Of a DNA stretch of 64,000 bases, positions 34,007-48,600 are shown piece by piece; the first letter of the stretch is position 1, and each line of letters starts with the position of its first letter. The translations under genes were made by a program, and so were the position numbers. Where the stretch lies: NCBI RefSeq assembly GCF_024713975.1, contig NC_091104.1, positions 14,713,580 through 14,777,579 on the forward strand. Reading direction: 5' to 3'. Source of the stretch: Paralichthys olivaceus (taxonomy: Eukaryota > Chordata > Actinopteri > Pleuronectiformes > Paralichthyidae). Below the pieces are notes generated by a model. It was not told where the DNA came from and did not search any database. It saw only the letters and a list, made by a program, of their open reading frames with translations.

Positions 34007-35762
34007 GTAGGTGCTGAACAACGAGCGATGACACAGGGAGGACGAGGATCTACTTTCTTACATTGTTGTGTGTTAACCAAACGTTACCCACAGTTTTTGT
34101 GTTCCTCCGCAAGTCAACTCGATGGTAACGTCAGCTCCTAAATAACGGTTAGCTTAGCAAATGTAGCTTTTGTGCCTGTTAATTCCCGCTTATTGTGTTA
34201 ATATTACATTTGCCTGTGTCTGGTTGTGTGACAAACATCTAAACCTTCCCATTGTCCATCAATCTGAGCAGTTACTCGTTGCTGATGAACAGTTTTGACT
34301 GAACTCAGTTGAGTATTTGTGTATTTCTTTTTGCTGAGCGCCATAACCAACGGTGAGCTGAAGCCTAACCGGAATTCTTAGCTTGTTAGATTGTCACGAG
34401 ACGCCACAAAGACAAAGATGTCGTTCATTAACAGTGTGGATGTGTCAGAGGATTCGTCAGCGTGATCTCAGCCTCCAGCATTGTTACCAGAAGTTAGTCT
34501 GATGAGCTCAGCTTAGGCAAAAGCTCATGTTGCTGACATCAACGTACGAGACACTCATTCTTAAAAAAAAGAATCATGCGTTCAATCAACGTGTGTGTGT
34601 GTGAGATCATAAACCACAAACAGCAGCAGAATTTGGAGCAAATTACTTTTGAAAACAAAGATCATCTCTCTATCTCAGATCTCTTGGACATAAACATGTT
34701 TGAATATCATAGCAATACACTTGTTTATATGTATATTCTTCAATGTATTCTTTTATTTGGAGTACATATATTCATATACTTGTACACATACATAAATATA
34801 CATGGTTCTGTAGGCTCTTAATATCCTATATATACTATTTTCTGACTTAACAGCTTATCATTGAAGTCATATAAGTTTAAGTCTTTTAGGATGCTTATTC
34901 CTCTGTACTTCATTTGTTCAGATCCCAGTTAAGCTGAATGTCGTAGTTAATGGTCTGTATTAGTTTATAGTTCAAATATAATACAAACCTGGGTCCTCTG
35001 AATATTCAAGTATTACCCGGACACCAAGCTAAAGGTATCTAGGAAAGACAATAAGTAAATTAAGATGAGAAGATGATTATTAATAACTTCATTATTCACA
35101 GTAACAGAAGCAGCAAACTATTGTTTTGTTGGTGTGATGAATTATGACAGCTCCGGTTGCCAAGTTGCCACTATTCATTTTGACTTTTACTTTAAACCAG
35201 TTTTATTTCTGAGCTCAACACAATGATCAGAAACTGGACTGGATGCCCTCAAGGGGGGGGGGGTTCTGAGTGCCCTCTGGTGGACAAACTGTGTAATGGC
35301 AACACTATCTGATACACACTTTGGGTTTGTTCTACACATCTATGTTGTGTTACTTCATTTTATCCACCAACATCTGCACTGCTGCCCGTATATCTACATA
35401 CTATCAGCCACCAGAACAACTTTAGCCTCAAGGATCCAGGTTATGTTTTGCATATTTATTTAATGTCCTTACTTTCCCTATTTTTACAAGGACAATGTGT
35501 TATATTAATACAAGATGTAGCCACGCGGCACCAAGCTTCACCACAAGAAGTAGGTGGAATCTCATTGGTTTTGATTCTGCTGTTGACTTAACGTGTCATC
35601 TTCTTTTCTGTGAAGATCATTCTCACACATCAGAAAATGCCAACACCAAACATTTCTTATCAACTGGGTGCAGCTCTCATGATGACGCCACCCCTCCCTC
35701 TTCAAAGTGCCGCCTGGTCATCCCAGCCCTTTAACTGATAGTTGCTCTCTCTGCCTTTACAG
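34007..35762 (+). other. Presumed tacc3 intron 1
   Basis: From the donor at 34007 to the AG at 35762. It contains an 11-G run at 35253-35263 but no coding exon or named repeat that I can recognise. Confidence 0.5.
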
Positions 35763-35763
35763 G

Positions 35764-38700
35764 ATGAGTTCCATTGAGGTGAATGATGAGAATCGTGGGG
35801 TCTACCCTGGAGGAAAACACAACAGCTCAACTACCGACATATTTGACCTGGATCAGCCGACCGGGAGGCCGTCCATCCTGCGACAGACGGAGAACCTGCC
35901 CAGCAAGACTGTGCCGAAGGGGATGAAGGTACAGCTACGGTTACATTTGATCATTTTAGGCAGAAAATAACAATTACTCACAAACAATAACTAAGTGATA
36001 TTAACATTTGTTTTACTGTTAATTCAACACAAGACGCTTGACATGTTTAATTCTCTGACTATAGGACGTTTGACCACATCTTGTTTTTCGCCCACTTCTA
36101 ATAAATCATATCAGTCAAGATAAATCTGTTAAAATATCTACTGAGAAATAAATCCACTGTTATAACTGGGAAATCAAACTGCTATTTTTCTTTCTGCTGT
36201 TCTTTCTTTCTGTAGATATTTTTGTATCCAGCTAACATTAGCTAAACCCCCTGTGCTATTTGAGTGCAGGTTTGTTTTCAGACCCCAAGAAGAGACCCTG
36301 TGACCAAGAGAATTGTCCAATCTCCAAGCAAGTCTGCGAAGATGCCCAGTGTGGATGAGTGCACAAAGGCAATGGAGACTTTAAATTTAGATAAAACAAA
36401 GTAAGTTACATTTCTTTTACTGAAACAAGCATCCAGTGAAATAAAGGTTCAGTTTAAGTAAATTTTAAAAAATCCTGTTTCGCTTTCACAGTCCTTCAGC
36501 ACAAGAGGTCCCTGAGCAACCTGATGAGCCCAAACCAGGTAATTTATCCAAAATGACAAAGATATTTCACTTGAATGTCTCTGAACGCTCTGGAATTAAA
36601 GCAAATCCCCTCGACTCTTCCACAGAAGTGTCGTCTTATCCTGATGATGAAATGCCAATCCAGAGCAAAGGAGGCTATCAGCTGGATTTTGACAACCTGG
36701 ATGCCATGAATCCATTCCAGGGGTCCAATAAGATGGTTCTCTCTCCTGCAAAGTCTGCTGTTGAAAACTCTCCTGCAGAACAAAATGTGCCTCAGCACAC
36801 ACAGCCAGAGGATATCTTGGAGGAGCCCACCAAGACGGAGATGGTCTTAGATGAGACACTTCCCTTTGCTCCGTCTGTGGAAAATTCACTGGTGGATGTC
36901 TCTGCCAACATCAGTTCCACAGAGAGCAGTGTGGTCACAGTGGCGAAGGTCCCAGCAGTTGAGGAACAAGATTTGTGTACTGCAACGCCCGAAGAACAAC
37001 CTGCTGAGACTTCTCCAAATGTTGTTCAAGACAAAAAACTAGCCGTCTTTGTGGAAGACGCCCCTCTGCCATCGAAAGGTTCATATAGCTTTGATTTTGA
37101 CAACCTTGATGATGTGAATCCTTTCCAAACCGGTGGCGCTAAAATCCAGAATTCCCCTGTCCTTGGGAAAAAACTGCCAGAGAATCACCCCCCCATCGAG
37201 GAGCCTCAGGTGAAGGAAAACCAACCTGCAGATATCGTCCATGTTCCTGAGGTGGCTCCAAAGTTGCCTCCTCAGCCGGATGTGAAACCCATCGCTGCAG
37301 TTATCCCAATACCCACTAACCCCGCCAAGCCTCCCTCTGCTGAATCTCAGCCAGATGCTGTCCCACTAATGGAACTCCCAATCAAACTCGAGTTCAATTT
37401 CGACGATGGAAGTGAGGTCAAAAAGAAACCGCCACCCAAGAAGTTTGGCAAAAGGCCACCTGGTGCAAAATCTACAGAAGAAAAGTCAGTGTCTGATGTC
37501 AAAACGAAAAAAGAAACTTCAGTGAAGCCCAATGTCAGCGACGTGGCCGAAGTTCCAGTTCCCAAAAGCTCTTACTCATTTGACTTTGACAAATTTGATG
37601 ACCCAAACTTCAACCCCTTTGGCACAAAAACAGGCATCAACAACTCTCCAACGTGCAGCAAGAAATCCAGCCCCGTGCTTACGGAAACTGCCATTCCAGA
37701 GCAGACGGAGAAGCCTGTGGAGGAGGAAGCTGTTTCACCAGCCTGGTATGTTAAGGTTTTTTAGTTTTTTATAGAGTGTGCCAAGTATCTACTTGCAGTG
37801 GATGCTTCACTTCAACTGTGCTTTTATTTCACTGTGTTTTTCCATTTGCAGTGCTGGAGACAGTGTCCCGGCTGCTAAGACCAGCCCACAGGTAAGAGAA
37901 GTGACGTTGATATAATCCTAAAACACATGTTTCCATTTAACTCTTTGATTCACAACAAATACTTTGTTATTGTGGAATGACAGACGTCTGCCCCTGAACA
38001 AAACAAGGAAACTGCGCAGAGTGTTCCTGAAGCGTCTGAACAGTTTCAACCTGAGCAGAAGTCAGAACTTGCGATGTTTGAATTCAATGAGAACTTTGTC
38101 CCTGGAACAATGTGTAAGTAAACGTCCCCCATTCAAAAACAAGATCAACATACTCCCTCCTCAGTTTGATGTGAGAATCTTCATTCTTTGTCCTTGTGTG
38201 TTTATATTTAGTCAATGATTTCGATGGACAAATGGACTACCTTGAACAGTTTGGGTCCAGCAGAGTGAGTCCTTGCATCATGTTTGTTAAATATCTAAAC
38301 CATTTCACTGTCACAAGATATTAAATGTTAAAATCTCTGTCGACAGTTTAAGGAATCCGCACTGAGGAAACAATCCTTGTATCTCAAATTCGACCCGCTC
38401 CTGAGAGAGAGTCCAAAGAAGCCCACGGCCGCCCCTGAGGCCGGTCAGACCCACGTCCCCCGTCCGGCGGCCTTTGCTTCGCGGTATGACGTACTTCTGT
38501 TTTTACTCACTGAGTGCTGCTGCTGTCACTAGATGTTAGAGCTGAATTTGTTTGGCTTCAGACAAAATGAAACTTGTCTGAAATGTAACCACTTAGACCA
38601 CTACACATGTGTTTTTCTCTCTCCACCAATTCAGACTTGAAACTCAACAGATGGCAGAAAAAGAGGCAACAAATGCGCCACAGGACTGTGATTTCAAACT

Positions 38701-40404
38701 GTTTGATCCTGCAGCACCAGTAAGTCGCTGTTGAACCGCAACCAATTACTGAGTCTGTCGCTCTGTTTTCTGCACTCGGTGTTTCCTTTCATCCTCTGTT
38801 CACCTGATTTGTTTACACTGCATCTGTCATGTAGGTGACTCCAATCTTCGAGAGCCTCGTCCCTGCTTTCCCACAGCCCGCAAACACGGAGGACGCCATT
38901 ATCGAAGTGCTGAAGTACAGTCAGAAAGACATGGACGCAGCCATCGCCAAAGTCCAGCTGGAGGTACGTCCTGCTCACTGAGTTTGGTGATCTGACAAGT
39001 AACAGCAGTCGTTTCAAACACGGAAAACAGTTTTTCCATTTGAGGTCATTTTGTTTTGGTGAATGAGAATTCAACATTTTTCAAACAATCCCTGGAGCAG
39101 TTTAGAGTTATTTGGTTCAGCCACAGCAAGTGCATTGAAGTAATAACTGCTCCTGGTATGGGTGTAAAAATCAGCACAATAGTGTTTCTAAAGCAGAACA
39201 ATGTTCTATCATCATTTAAGGAGACTGTAGTTACAATTGTTAAACTTGAATGCTGGCATTTTTTAATCACTGAAAGTTCACATCAAACTCTTAAATATCT
39301 TTTTTTAAATAAGTTTCCTCTCTAAAACTTTAGAAATGGACCTGTTTTAAATGGACGATACGATTAAATTAAACCTATTTCTCATTAAAAACTTTCTATT
39401 TTCAGTCAAAGAAGAAAGAGGAGCAATGGAGCGCAAAATATAAAAAAGTAATTGATGATGGTCAAGAAATGAGGTTAGTTGTGCTTTAATTTAATCACTT
39501 GTATATGGATATGAACGGATATGAACGTTTCAATATATTTGATTTTTTTTGTTTTTTTCTAGGAAAATAATTGCAGAATTTGAGCTCATGATTGCAAAAA
39601 TTATGGGTAAGTCAACATAAATTCTACCATGTTTAACTCTGTGGGAGTGCAGACGCAATGGCATATTTAAAAAATCTTTTTTCGGACTTACTTCAGCCGA
39701 TCAAGAGAAGGAGAGAGAGGTGGCCCAGGCGAAGCTGAACGAGGCTCTGCTGGAGAAGGAGCAGACGTCCAGCGACCTGAATGCGATGGAGAGATCGTTC
39801 TCTGAGCTTTTCAAGAGGCTGGAGAAGTACAAAGACGTTATCGAGGGCTACAAAAAGGTTAGAAAGCAACAACACTTTACATGATTTCACTAAACCTGTT
39901 GGTAGTTTGAATGACAAATCGTTTCCTTTGCCATCCCCCCAGAATGAAGAGACTCTGAAAGCTTGTGCGCAGGACTATCTGGTGAGGATCAAAAAGGAGG
40001 AGCAGCGCTACCAGACGCTTAAAGCTCACGCTGAGGAGAAAATTGGCCTGTAAGAAACCAGCTTCTTCTGTCTTAATAGTGGAAAAATATAAGGTTTGCA
40101 GTGTGGCTGACTGTTATTGTTCATCCACAGTGCAAATGCAGAAATTGCTGAGGTGCGCTCAAAGTTCAAGTCCGAGGTGTCGGCTCTACAAGCTCAGCTG
40201 CGGCGGGAGCAGCTTAAGGTTCATTCGTTGGAGAAAAGCCTCGACCAGAAGGTGAATGAACACGTTCGTAAAAAAGACCTAAAATGAAGTATTCTCATAA
40301 TTTCTCTAATTTCCCATTGTTTTTTTTTTGTTTTCCAGGAAAAGGAGGCTGAAGAGCTGACCAAACTTTGTGATGAACTCATCACCAAAGTTCAGAAGGG
40401 TTGA
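35764..40404 (+). CDS. tacc3: Transforming acidic coiled-coil-containing protein 3, complete
   Basis: Spindle protein that forms K-fibre bridges with clathrin and ch-TOG. Coding exons: 35764-35928, 36270-36400, 36492-36538, 36626-37745, 37852-37891, 37984-38113, 38212-38264, 38347-38483, 38635-38719, 38835-38963, 39406-39473, 39563-39606, 39697-39857, 39943-40049, 40131-40251, 40339-40404. They join in frame to 867 aa (human 838). Exon 2 gives [10 protein letters not shown], the TACC-family KVxFQTPxRDP block. The 1.1-kb exon holds three repeats of the form Y-x-DFDN-x-D-x-NPF. Exon 38347-38483 contains [13 protein letters not shown], the Aurora-A site and double leucine that in human (S558, L566/L567) support clathrin binding. 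From about residue 680 to the end lies the TACC coiled coil ([33 protein letters not shown]). The ATG at 35764 is the first after the acceptor and begins the conserved N-terminus. Confidence 0.95.
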
Positions 40405-40517
40405 GCTTGTTTTGTAAATACTGTCTTAAATTCTTCAGTTTTTCTTTGTTGGTCCGTTTAACTTTTCTTGAGTTTTGTCCTTGTAAATGTTCTTAGAAAT
40501 ACTGTAAAAAAAACTTT

Positions 40518-40523
40518 AATAAA
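40518..40523 (+). terminator. AATAAA polyadenylation signal, tacc3
   Basis: AATAAA 114 nt after the tacc3 stop, well placed for 3'-end formation. Confidence 0.75.
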
Positions 40524-42668
40524 GATGGTGATTTAATTCCTGCATGATGTGTTTGTAAACACTAGGGGGCAGTGTTACATTATTTCGAATTTGGTCCCAT
40601 AGCTCAGAGGTTCCCAAACCTTTCAGCCCACAAACCACAACCCCAATTATTACAAAGGATATTAAATTTAAGCCAGTTGACAAAAAAATTCACCTCCGTG
40701 CTGATGTTCCAAAGTTTCTGTGGGGCTGAAAACTAATCTGCTGCAACTGATTGTCATTATCACCTCAGACCTTTCTTGAAACAAAGAAAAGCAGAAGGCT
40801 AATGACTTGCATTGCATTTAGGAGCCACTGATTTAGATTTTGGATTTAAATTGTGAGTGTGGAAGTAAACATGGCGAAGGGAGGGGGGGGAAAAAGGGTT
40901 TTGTTCTGTGTAGGATTTCCAGTTTAAACACATGATACACTCGCCTCTCTGTCCGGAGCCGGAGCTCATCTCCATCCAGCGATGGTTGCGACAAAACAAG
41001 AGCTCACCTGACACAATGCTCCCCTTCTTTCCTGAGCAATCACAGGCTCCTGTCACATCACTCCCACAGCAGGACAATACACTTCTAAATGGTGAAAGGA
41101 AATCCTACCTAGATTGGAGTTGAATGAGGTGGTGGTGCGGACCAGAGGGGGGCTGGATTCACTTAAATGAGGAGGGGGGGGAAAGATGCTGGACATATGG
41201 TGTAGTCTTGCAGGGGCCATCACTCACCTAAAAAGGGGGGACTGTGAGACTGCCCTTGTGTCTGTTCTGTATCTATTCACTCATTCATCCCGGCAACTTG
41301 TGTCCCTCTGCTGGCTGCCCTCTGCGTCACCCCCAGGAGACACTTCAGCCCGCTCAAAGGAGGAAAGCTGACCCGTCTGGGCACCAGCACATCAACAGCC
41401 TTGTAGTTTTAGGAATGGAACTGTCAGCGAAGTCATTCACCAGGACCTTAGCGCCTTGTTTACAAGCACAGGCTTTGCAGAACATTCACAGGGACGTCCT
41501 CCACAAGAACACAAATCATTAACATTTGTTTAAAGTTTGTTTCAGGTCATTTAATCAAACTACCAAACCATCAAACGTTCAGATGATTTAGTTCTTGAGC
41601 CTTGAACAGAGTACATCATACAAGATTGTCAAATATAACCAATTACAAAGAGAAATACCTAAAATATTTAGCATGAACTAAATGTGATTAAACTGGGGTG
41701 ACACAAGTACTCAAAATGTTCTATAGACAACAACAGTATACTTTAATAACATTACATAGATATGTAAAATGCCTTACTCTGAAAAATAAACCTTTGATAC
41801 ATTTTTTTTAGCAAAATAAATTAAATATTCACGACTCAATTCGATTATAAATGACTACAGCTTCATATACTGCGGGGTGGATAAGGTGGCGGTCAAAGCA
41901 GCAGACTGCTGGTTTATCTCAACATGCTACTGACTAGTGATGGGCACCTACCTAAAAAAAAAAGTTAAAAGTAATAATGACCGATTTCACTTGATGTGAA
42001 AACATGATTCTTCCATCCCTTGCAGTCTCAGGCAAGGTTTACAGGCCACAAACAGGCTATAAAAGACCTACCAGCCTCCTCTGTATCAACATGGTAGCGA
42101 GGTGAGGGATGGAACTAGGTAATACGAGGGATAGTGGTCAGCATTCCAAACATTATGCATCTTAAACAAAACAAAAGGACTACCTGAGTAGGAGCATAAA
42201 ACCAGCCCTTTCGTAAATCTCTGAGTACCATATTTCATCTTTGTCACCAGTAACAACGCACAGAGCCTCCGCGCTCCACGTTAAAACCTCCGTTTTCAGC
42301 CACGCGACCTCAAGTAGGAGGAAAAAATGAAATTCAACTGCTGAGGAGGAGCTTTCAGCTGCAGTTCAACTCACATGCTGAACATTTCCTTGTTTTTTTA
42401 TTTCTACTAAGTGCACAACAAGGATTAATGGATTTTTAGTGGTGTGAGAATCGGAAGGTAAAAAAAAATAAAAGCACCAAATGTGGAAGTTTGGAGGCAA
42501 AAACGCGAGGTGTGTCACTGGCCACTGTTTCTCACACATGCACACTCTCCCAACTATGTCCAGCGATAAGAGGAGTCCGTTTTTGTTTTGGATTCGAGTG
42601 ATGCCAGGTGAATGACACAACTCTATCTCCCTCTGAGAGCAGTTAGTGGGGAGGATTTGGCACCGAGG
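40524..42668. other. Tail-to-tail interval between tacc3 and fgfrl1
   Basis: No coding exon. The right part is the presumed fgfrl1 3'UTR on the - strand; AATAAA on the - strand at 42397-42402 is a candidate signal about 270 nt after the stop. Near 40597-40700 is a degenerate stretch beginning GGTTCCCAAACC that may be an old repeat. Confidence 0.5.
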
Positions 42669-45600
42669 CTAACACTGAAAATGAATGTGTTGATGCTGAT
42701 GTACTTTCCCGTCCACATGGGAGTGAGTGTGCGTGTGAATGTCTGTGTAGATTTTAGGGTAGATTTTGGGCGGGAGTGTCGTTCCTCCCTGACTGAGGAG
42801 GAGTTGCTGCTGTGCCAGGTACTCCTCGTAGTTCATGGAGCTCATGCAGTCTTTCTCCGGGTGGGAGGAAGGAGCCACGCAGCCCCGGTCACGCTCTCTG
42901 TACGGCAGCCGATGGGAGCTCTGCAGTACCTGTGTGGCTGCAGCTGGAGCGCTGGGAGGAGAAGGACAGTGTTTTCTGCTCTGACAGAACCACAGCAGCA
43001 CTGTGCCAAAGATGAACACTATTCCGGCAGGTATGCCGATGATGACAGGCCAGGGTAGGGAGCTGGAGGCTGGTGAGAACACAGGCGTGATGGGAGGCTT
43101 TGTGTCTGAGAAAAAGGTAGACAAAAAAAAAAGTTTCAACACAAGTTGACAACTATTTAGTGGACTTTGTAAATTAAATCTAAAGTTAAACAAAAAATCT
43201 TCACACAAAAAGGCAAAAAATCACAATATTTGCAAAAGTCAAACCAGTGAAAACTAGAATGTAGAAAGTAGAATGCATTCCTCTGCCAAGGCCCAACACT
43301 CCCCTCATGAAACCACATTTAAATTCACTGGATCAAGCTTTATATTTGGATATGCACCAAAATGCACACACACGCATTTTTTCTTGACTGATTAAATATG
43401 TTGGATTTAATTTACTTCAGCATAAACATGAGAAAAACTAAACTGGCCTCAGTCTAGAAAAAGGATGATAAAAAGTAGTTTGAGGGACAGTTAAAATTGA
43501 GAGTAAAAACTTTATCCCATTTTGATATATAACAAATGACAGCAGATGTTAGTTTTGCTTTGTTGTCATCTGTCCCCATTTGTTCTTTTTTATCTCTCGT
43601 TCATTTAAACTCTACAATCCTGTAATGTGATTGTGTTATGTCATGTTGAAATAAAAATAAAACGGCACATTAAATATACAAACAACACAGATCCTTGTCC
43701 AGGCTGCTGATTCGTTGCTCTGCAGAATGTTTGTAACACACGGTGAGCAGACATTCACTGAGCCTCACCTGGCAGCACGGTGAGGAAGGCGCTGCGGAAG
43801 CTGTAGCCCATGGTGTTGGCGCCTAAGCAGATGTACATGCCAGCGTCCTCCTCCTTGGCGCGGGTAATGAGCAGCTTGTTGAGGTAGGAGCCGTCGGGCC
43901 TCGACCAGACCTCCCCTGTGGGCAGCACCATGAATCGGTGGTCCCCCACCTCAATGGTTGAGTTGTAGCGGCTTTCCTCGTTAGACTCCACGCGCTTGAG
44001 CCACTGAATGACCGGCTTAACGTCGCTCCGCACTTTGCACTGGAAGGACGTGGTGCCTCCGTAGTCTACGGTCGTGTTGACTGGGTGAGTGCCCGTCAAA
44101 ACAGGCTTGGAGTTTGTCCTTTCTGCGGAGACACACACAAACACAACGAAAAACAGTCAGCACAGACACACAGGCATCTTCTGACATGGCAGCCAGGACA
44201 GAAGAGCTCTAAGTGGATAGAAGAGGTCTGAGTTGTCTGTACCGTTATTAGCCTCGAGCTTAGAATTCATAATTGACAGAGAGGGAGGAATACCACATGT
44301 AACACAAGAAGTATGTGTGATTAGTTTCCTCTCTTTCTTTGCTCCTGGTTGTACAGCACACATTTCTCATGGGAAGTAGGGGGGGGGCTGAGGGTCTGGC
44401 AGACAGCTGGGCTTTAATCGGCTCCAGATTGGGTGGAGGGTCCCTAAGTTGAACAGCCTCTCTCTCGCTCTCTCTATGTCTCTCTTCCCTGTGCAAACAT
44501 TGGGGCACAAGCCCTCACTCTCAAGCCGGCTTCCTCAATATGCTTCTCATATACATGATTACACAAGCACATTCATCATGTTGCGAGTATACGAGTAAGA
44601 CCTGTTGATCACAATCAGACGTCAGGGGTAGGTAGATCAGAGAGAAGATTTTTTTAAAGGTTACAGCTCTTCCTCTGCGAAAATCAGACCAACTATTAAA
44701 GTGATTACACTGTTTTAATTTCCTGTACAAAAGAGCATAAAAATGATCCATGCAAACAGCAGTTATCACTTAAGGTTAATTTGCTTTACATCATTCATGT
44801 GTTAACCCTAGTATTTCCAGGTGAGCTTGTTTAGTATGCGTACAGCTCAGCCTCTCTGTGGGATACTCACGTATGACCTCAACTTTATACGTGGCGTTGA
44901 TTTCCCCCGCCCGATTGGAGACCCTGCAGGTGTATCTGCCGCTTTGCTCTGGCGTCAAGTTCCTCAGACTCAGAGTCCACTTCTTCTGACGGCCCTCGCC
45001 GACCTCCTGCTCTGTCAGCGGCCGGTCGTCCTTGAGCCACACGATGTCCGGGCGAGGGTTCCCGCTGGCCGTGCACTTGAGTCTCACTGAGCTGCCAACA
45101 GGACGCGCTATCACCCTCTTCCTCATCTTGGCAGGCTGGGTGAAGCGAGGACGCACTTTAGGGGGTTAAAAGAGACACCTATTCAATTTTTTTAGTGGAT
45201 ACATGACTTGAGCTTACAGTCAAACTTAATTTTAAGGCAACATAATAGTGTTTTTGCAAGTTTAATTTCCTTAAAAATAAATCATATACACAGAATGTAA
45301 CACTTTTGCTGACCTTTTTTGATATTACAACGATGTTTTACATTTTCAGATATAATTTTCCCTTTGCTCCAGACAGCCAGTGATTTTTTATGGTAAATAA
45401 TAAATGATAAACACAAACATCTTTTCTACACAGCACTATTTCTATCACATCATTCAGGGGCAATTTAGAGTTCAGTATCTTGCTCAAAATCATAATGCTG
45501 GCTAGATGAGACAGATATCGAACCATAGACCTTCTGCTAAGTGGACGACCCGATCTACACAGCTGCCCCATGGCTTATGGCTTCAAAATCAAATAGTTGA

Positions 45601-48600
45601 CTGATAAAACAGCTTGAGTTTCTCATTCTGTCCCAGTGAACATCAATGCCTTTAATATTGGTAAAAGCTTTAATAACATGGCAGAATATAAAAATGGTGA
45701 TTTTTCAAAGAAACCTGCATTTGAACTGCCCAAATGACAATAGTGTAACCAGGGGAGAATCTGGATGTAATCATTCAGTGATTCAAATGACTCCATTGCT
45801 GCTATAAACTAAAATAAACAAAGGTAGCCACAGTTTGCAATCAGCTGTGAAAGTACATGTGATTTGTAGTAAGTAAAATAAAACATACAAAACCACTATT
45901 ACGGTCCATTAATTTACCGCTGCAGCATTGACAGCATGCCAAGCAAGCAGAGCTCTTACCAAATTTGTCCAACATGCCATCAGTGCCCAACTCCGACTCC
46001 GCTCCATCAGCTCCTCCAGGTCTGGTTTTATCAGAACCGGAGTCGTCTGTTAACACATGAACGGAGAAAAAAGCAAGATGTAAGTTCTTTTGTCATTTAC
46101 ATAAAAACGAATCTTGCAACAGCCTTTAAACCACAGAAGGCCATACAAAGTGTCAAGAAGAGTGATGTTATAGATTATAATCTTAGTGATTTGAAGTGAT
46201 GACACCAAACAGCTGCTGTCAGTTAGAGACTGCAGTGAAAACCTTTTGTATTTTTTAAGCAACTTGCAGACCAGATATTAAACTTCAAAAGTTTGACAAA
46301 ATAATCTTTAGTCAAGGTCTCAGTTTTGTGCTGAGCTGTTAACTGCATCTCAATGTCCGGAAAAAGAAACAAAAAGTCTCAATTATAGTTGTATGATGAG
46401 TCTGGAATACATTTTATTAGTATCTGAAGCAACTTAAAAGTAATGTTTTTTTTTTATGGGCTGCATGTTTCTTAAATTACTCTACTGTACATGCATTATA
46501 GAGGAAGATCAATGCCAGACTGTGGCTACCTTTAAAGCCTGTTTTAACTTTTCATTAATTTTTTTAAACTTTATCACCATCACAGCTCTAAATGCAGTGA
46601 GCCAATACCAAGCAGCACCGGCAAAGTGTTCTCGGCTCTGTGTGAGTAAATGTGGCATTTATGGTTCGGCTCCTCTGAGCGGGGTGCACTTCGCAAATAC
46701 TGCTAGCATTTGGAAGTAACATGAGCAGTTTTCATAAGCCTGTGCAGTTCCAGGAGACAGCTGTGGAGTTTATGTCATTGACTGACATCATGCAGCGGGG
46801 CTAAGACGGGGCTTAGAGAAAATATAATGAGAGAAACCTAATCGACGGTTGGTGACGCATATCGACTGTTGGGGTTAAGCATTGATGAATTAGCGGAGCA
46901 GACTGCGTTCCTCGCCAATATTCAGCACTCTGTGGGAGGGAGGAGGAGACACTCAGCAGATGATTATTGAAGAGAGGCTGTAAATGATTCATCTGAAACG
47001 ACTGAGGTGTCAATTCATATTAAATACAACCGTCAATGTAATTCACAGCGTTTCAACCAGAAGTCAGGGAAAAAGAAACAGTACCAGTGTGTGACGGCCA
47101 GGTTACTTGTATGTTTTAATAAGAATCAAAAAAATGGAAAAAAATACCAGCCACTTCTGTTCCTTTCGTGTTTCGTTTTTATTTTCTAGTTCAGTGCAGC
47201 CTTGTGTTGGATGTTTCTCGATGCAGTTTGGCACAGTTGATTCCCTCTCAGGGTTTGATTGGGTCAGGTAAAGAGACCAGATGTGACTTCTAACCCCTTC
47301 GTTCTGCCTCCCTCCAAGTCCCCCCGAAACGCACACAGCTCTCTAGGGTTCTCCGGGTACAGACCCTCCTTTGTTTGTCCCCTGCAGCACCAGGCCCAGC
47401 CATGATGTCATGGCTATTTGAAGGGGTTTAACTGGCCAACTATAATAACCCATTCCTTTAAAAAACAGCCTCCACTGGAAGAAATATTTCTCTGTTGCTC
47501 ACTTGGGCTCTCCACATTCCTGCTGGTTCCTGAACCTCCCAATCCAAACAGAACATGGTCCCACACTGCCGGGGTTTTCTTTTTGACTTTTTTTCCCCCT
47601 GAATCTATTTCCTCTCTACTTTTTGGCGATTCTAGGGAACAATGGCACCTTTTATACATCTGTTCTGTCAAAGCCGTCCATCGCCACGATTGTCTTCACA
47701 CACTGTTGACTCACTTGGCTGCAGACAGGGCGAGGTAAGACATTTCATAGCTTACAATATGTTACGTTTGAGAGACGAAAAAGTAAAATAAACAATAATG
47801 TGTCTGAGAGGACTGAGAGGCCTCTAAATATTTCAGGGGTCTGCTCTTGTGTACAAGAAGTCAGACAAATCTGCAACTTATTATGCAATCAGTGATCAAA
47901 CAAAAGTCCTTATATTTTCTGTACTGTATGAAATCAAGGGTTCATTATGCACACGGAAATTCAATTACAAGGGTCCTGATTCGAATGCATGTTTATGCAA
48001 GTAAATGATCCAAGTGAAGCCATCAGCTTGTTTAAAATGCAATCACCCTCCATTCATAGTCTCGCTACAGTGTTTAGGGTCTGACGCCATCCCCTCCCAC
48101 TTCATTCACAAATCCAGCCACAGGAAACAAGTCGCTACACACTCTCTCTCCTCCGGCCTCTTGTGCCAGCTGAATCACAGGAAAAGGGCCTGATGATTTG
48201 AGGTCACAATGAGCTCCAGATGTTGTTGGGGACATTGTAATGTCCAGGGAAAGTTATGCGCAGTGGCCTTGCATCACACTCTGGAAATCTCCAAACAGCT
48301 ACCACATGAGATCAGTTACATACAAGGCAGTTTATCCGACTGTTGGCCTGACGACGTCTCTGGAGAGCAGGGAAATGAAAAATGTGCTGCGGGAGCCAAC
48401 ATCTCCATGTAGCAACAACGAGCACTGCCAGCCTTGGAATATGCTATCTGTGTAGACATAAACATTAAAATCCAATCCTGTAAATGTTAATATGACAATC
48501 CTATGTTAATGCTAACATGACGCCTGCTGCAGCGCGAGCAGCTGCGAACGGAGAGGCTGCTGCATGCTATAGGTCTATCCCAGCGGGGTGCAGGGAGGTG

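Noticed and set aside
33792-34034. RPCSF and SEATR repeat peptides near tacc3
   Set aside because: They are translations of the 15-bp minisatellite; the position fits a 5'UTR exon and no ATG start supports coding.
46456-46719. 87-codon + strand frame upstream of the fgfrl1 linker exon
   Set aside because: No family resemblance, and it lies in intron sequence with typical AT-rich composition.
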